Source of the DNA: Chara braunii
Taxonomy: Eukaryota; Streptophyta; Charophyceae; Charales; Characeae
NCBI GenBank assembly: GCA_003427395.1
Contig: BFEA01001148.1
Span: 117,048-144,334 of the forward strand
Direction: 5' to 3'
Length of the DNA: 27,287 nucleotides
A program made the translations under genes and the position numbers. Each line of letters opens with the position of its first letter. Position 1 is the stretch's first letter. This document shows positions 26,641 through 27,287 of the stretch, piece by piece. The notes below the pieces were generated by a model that saw only the letters and a list, made by a program, of their open reading frames with translations, had not been told where the DNA came from and ran no database searches.

Positions 26641-27287
26641 AATTTTCTGGTTTTTCTGGAAACATAACAAAGCTAAGTGTTTGGTGAACAAAAAATGATT
26701 TTGCTCCCCCGTGGGGCTGACGCATGGTAATGATTACAGACACTGTCTGCGCACCACCCAAGGCGTTTAGTCCATGGTTGGGTAGAGGTCTCAGGTCTAG
26801 ATTAGGTTAGTTTTTGTTTGTGTAGAGATTGTGGGTCTGTCTGTGCGAGGCCTTGTTCGTATGCATTGCTTTGTGGTGTGTGTTGAGACGAATTTGTACA
26901 CCGATGGCTGGAGAAGAAAGCAAAGTTCTTGCCAGGGGATATCCGCGCCGTCGCAAACACGAAGAGAATTGCTTTGAGAGTCTATCCACGCCTCGATAGT
27001 GCAACTGCTAATTTGAACTAGAGGGACACTCATTAAACCCCACCCCATTAAACCCCACATATGCTTCTGGATGCTTCAATGCCCTACATATTACCGATCA
27101 GCATAACCATGGGCAACTTATGTTTGCCGTGCCACCTTTTGAAACTGCTCTTTTGCTCCGCAATTCTGTGCTATGCCAAAAGAGAGAGCGAACCCAGAAG
27201 AAGAAAAGAAAAAGAAAACTCTGGGACCAACCATTAAGTCCCAAGGCCCATTATATACTCCCCGCCTCCCACCCCCACCGGCCCCCC
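26641..27287. other. Intergenic end of window, no gene recognised
   Basis: No supported frame. ATTAAACCCCAC is repeated at about 27032-27058, and a GA/AG-rich patch lies at 27178-27220. The window ends in a C-rich stretch, and any feature starting there is cut off. Confidence 0.5.

Overview
This window looks like nuclear DNA from a land plant or a close streptophyte alga. The reasons are one recognisable plant-type spliced gene with GT-AG introns, a degraded plant-type LINE, many small non-autonomous DNA transposons, and long CT/GT/GA microsatellites. The species cannot be named from the sequence. Gene density is very low: one intact protein-coding gene in 27 kb.

Layout. 1-76 is a (TC)n(TG)n microsatellite. 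77-1400 is non-coding, with 74-bp tandem repeats at 1081-1372. About 1401-5660 on the minus strand is a decayed non-LTR retrotransposon ORF2, in the order endonuclease, reverse transcriptase, zf-RVT zinc finger, broken by stops and frameshifts. 5660-6780 is unassigned. 6790-10280 has no credible protein gene but is packed with inverted repeats. It holds (i) about eight hairpin units that share a loop motif but have different, still complementary stems (6791-7545); (ii) five or more ~125-bp structured tandem units (7735-8490); and (iii) a GC-rich ~970-bp block with nested stems, including a possible four-way junction (9310-10280). This is the most unusual part of the window. 10340-12430 is AT-rich and holds a degenerate ~75-bp tandem repeat.

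13474-19642 on the plus strand is a four-exon gene for a predicted 172-aa mitochondrial RRM protein of the glycine-rich RNA-binding type. Intron 2 carries a small foldback element and a 78-bp tandem duplication that copies the splice acceptor and the first bases of exon 3. Intron 3 is 4.2 kb and is filled with diverged duplications and a MITE.

19643-27287 is intergenic. It holds four copies in all (one of them inside intron 3) of a ~155-bp MITE with CAGTACTT-type ends, a second ~110-bp MITE family, a 233-bp element with an 8-bp target duplication, a GT/AC-capped foldback, 40-bp and 61-bp tandem repeats, and possible tRNA-derived SINE heads. Two diverged copies of one ancestral segment (25728-25800 and 26241-26479) act as filled and empty sites for two different insertions.

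No operon-like cooperation between genes is expected. The RNA-binding protein gene stands alone, and the rest is mobile or repetitive DNA plus the unexplained structured block. All stems were found by eye; no folding, alignment or database search was run.
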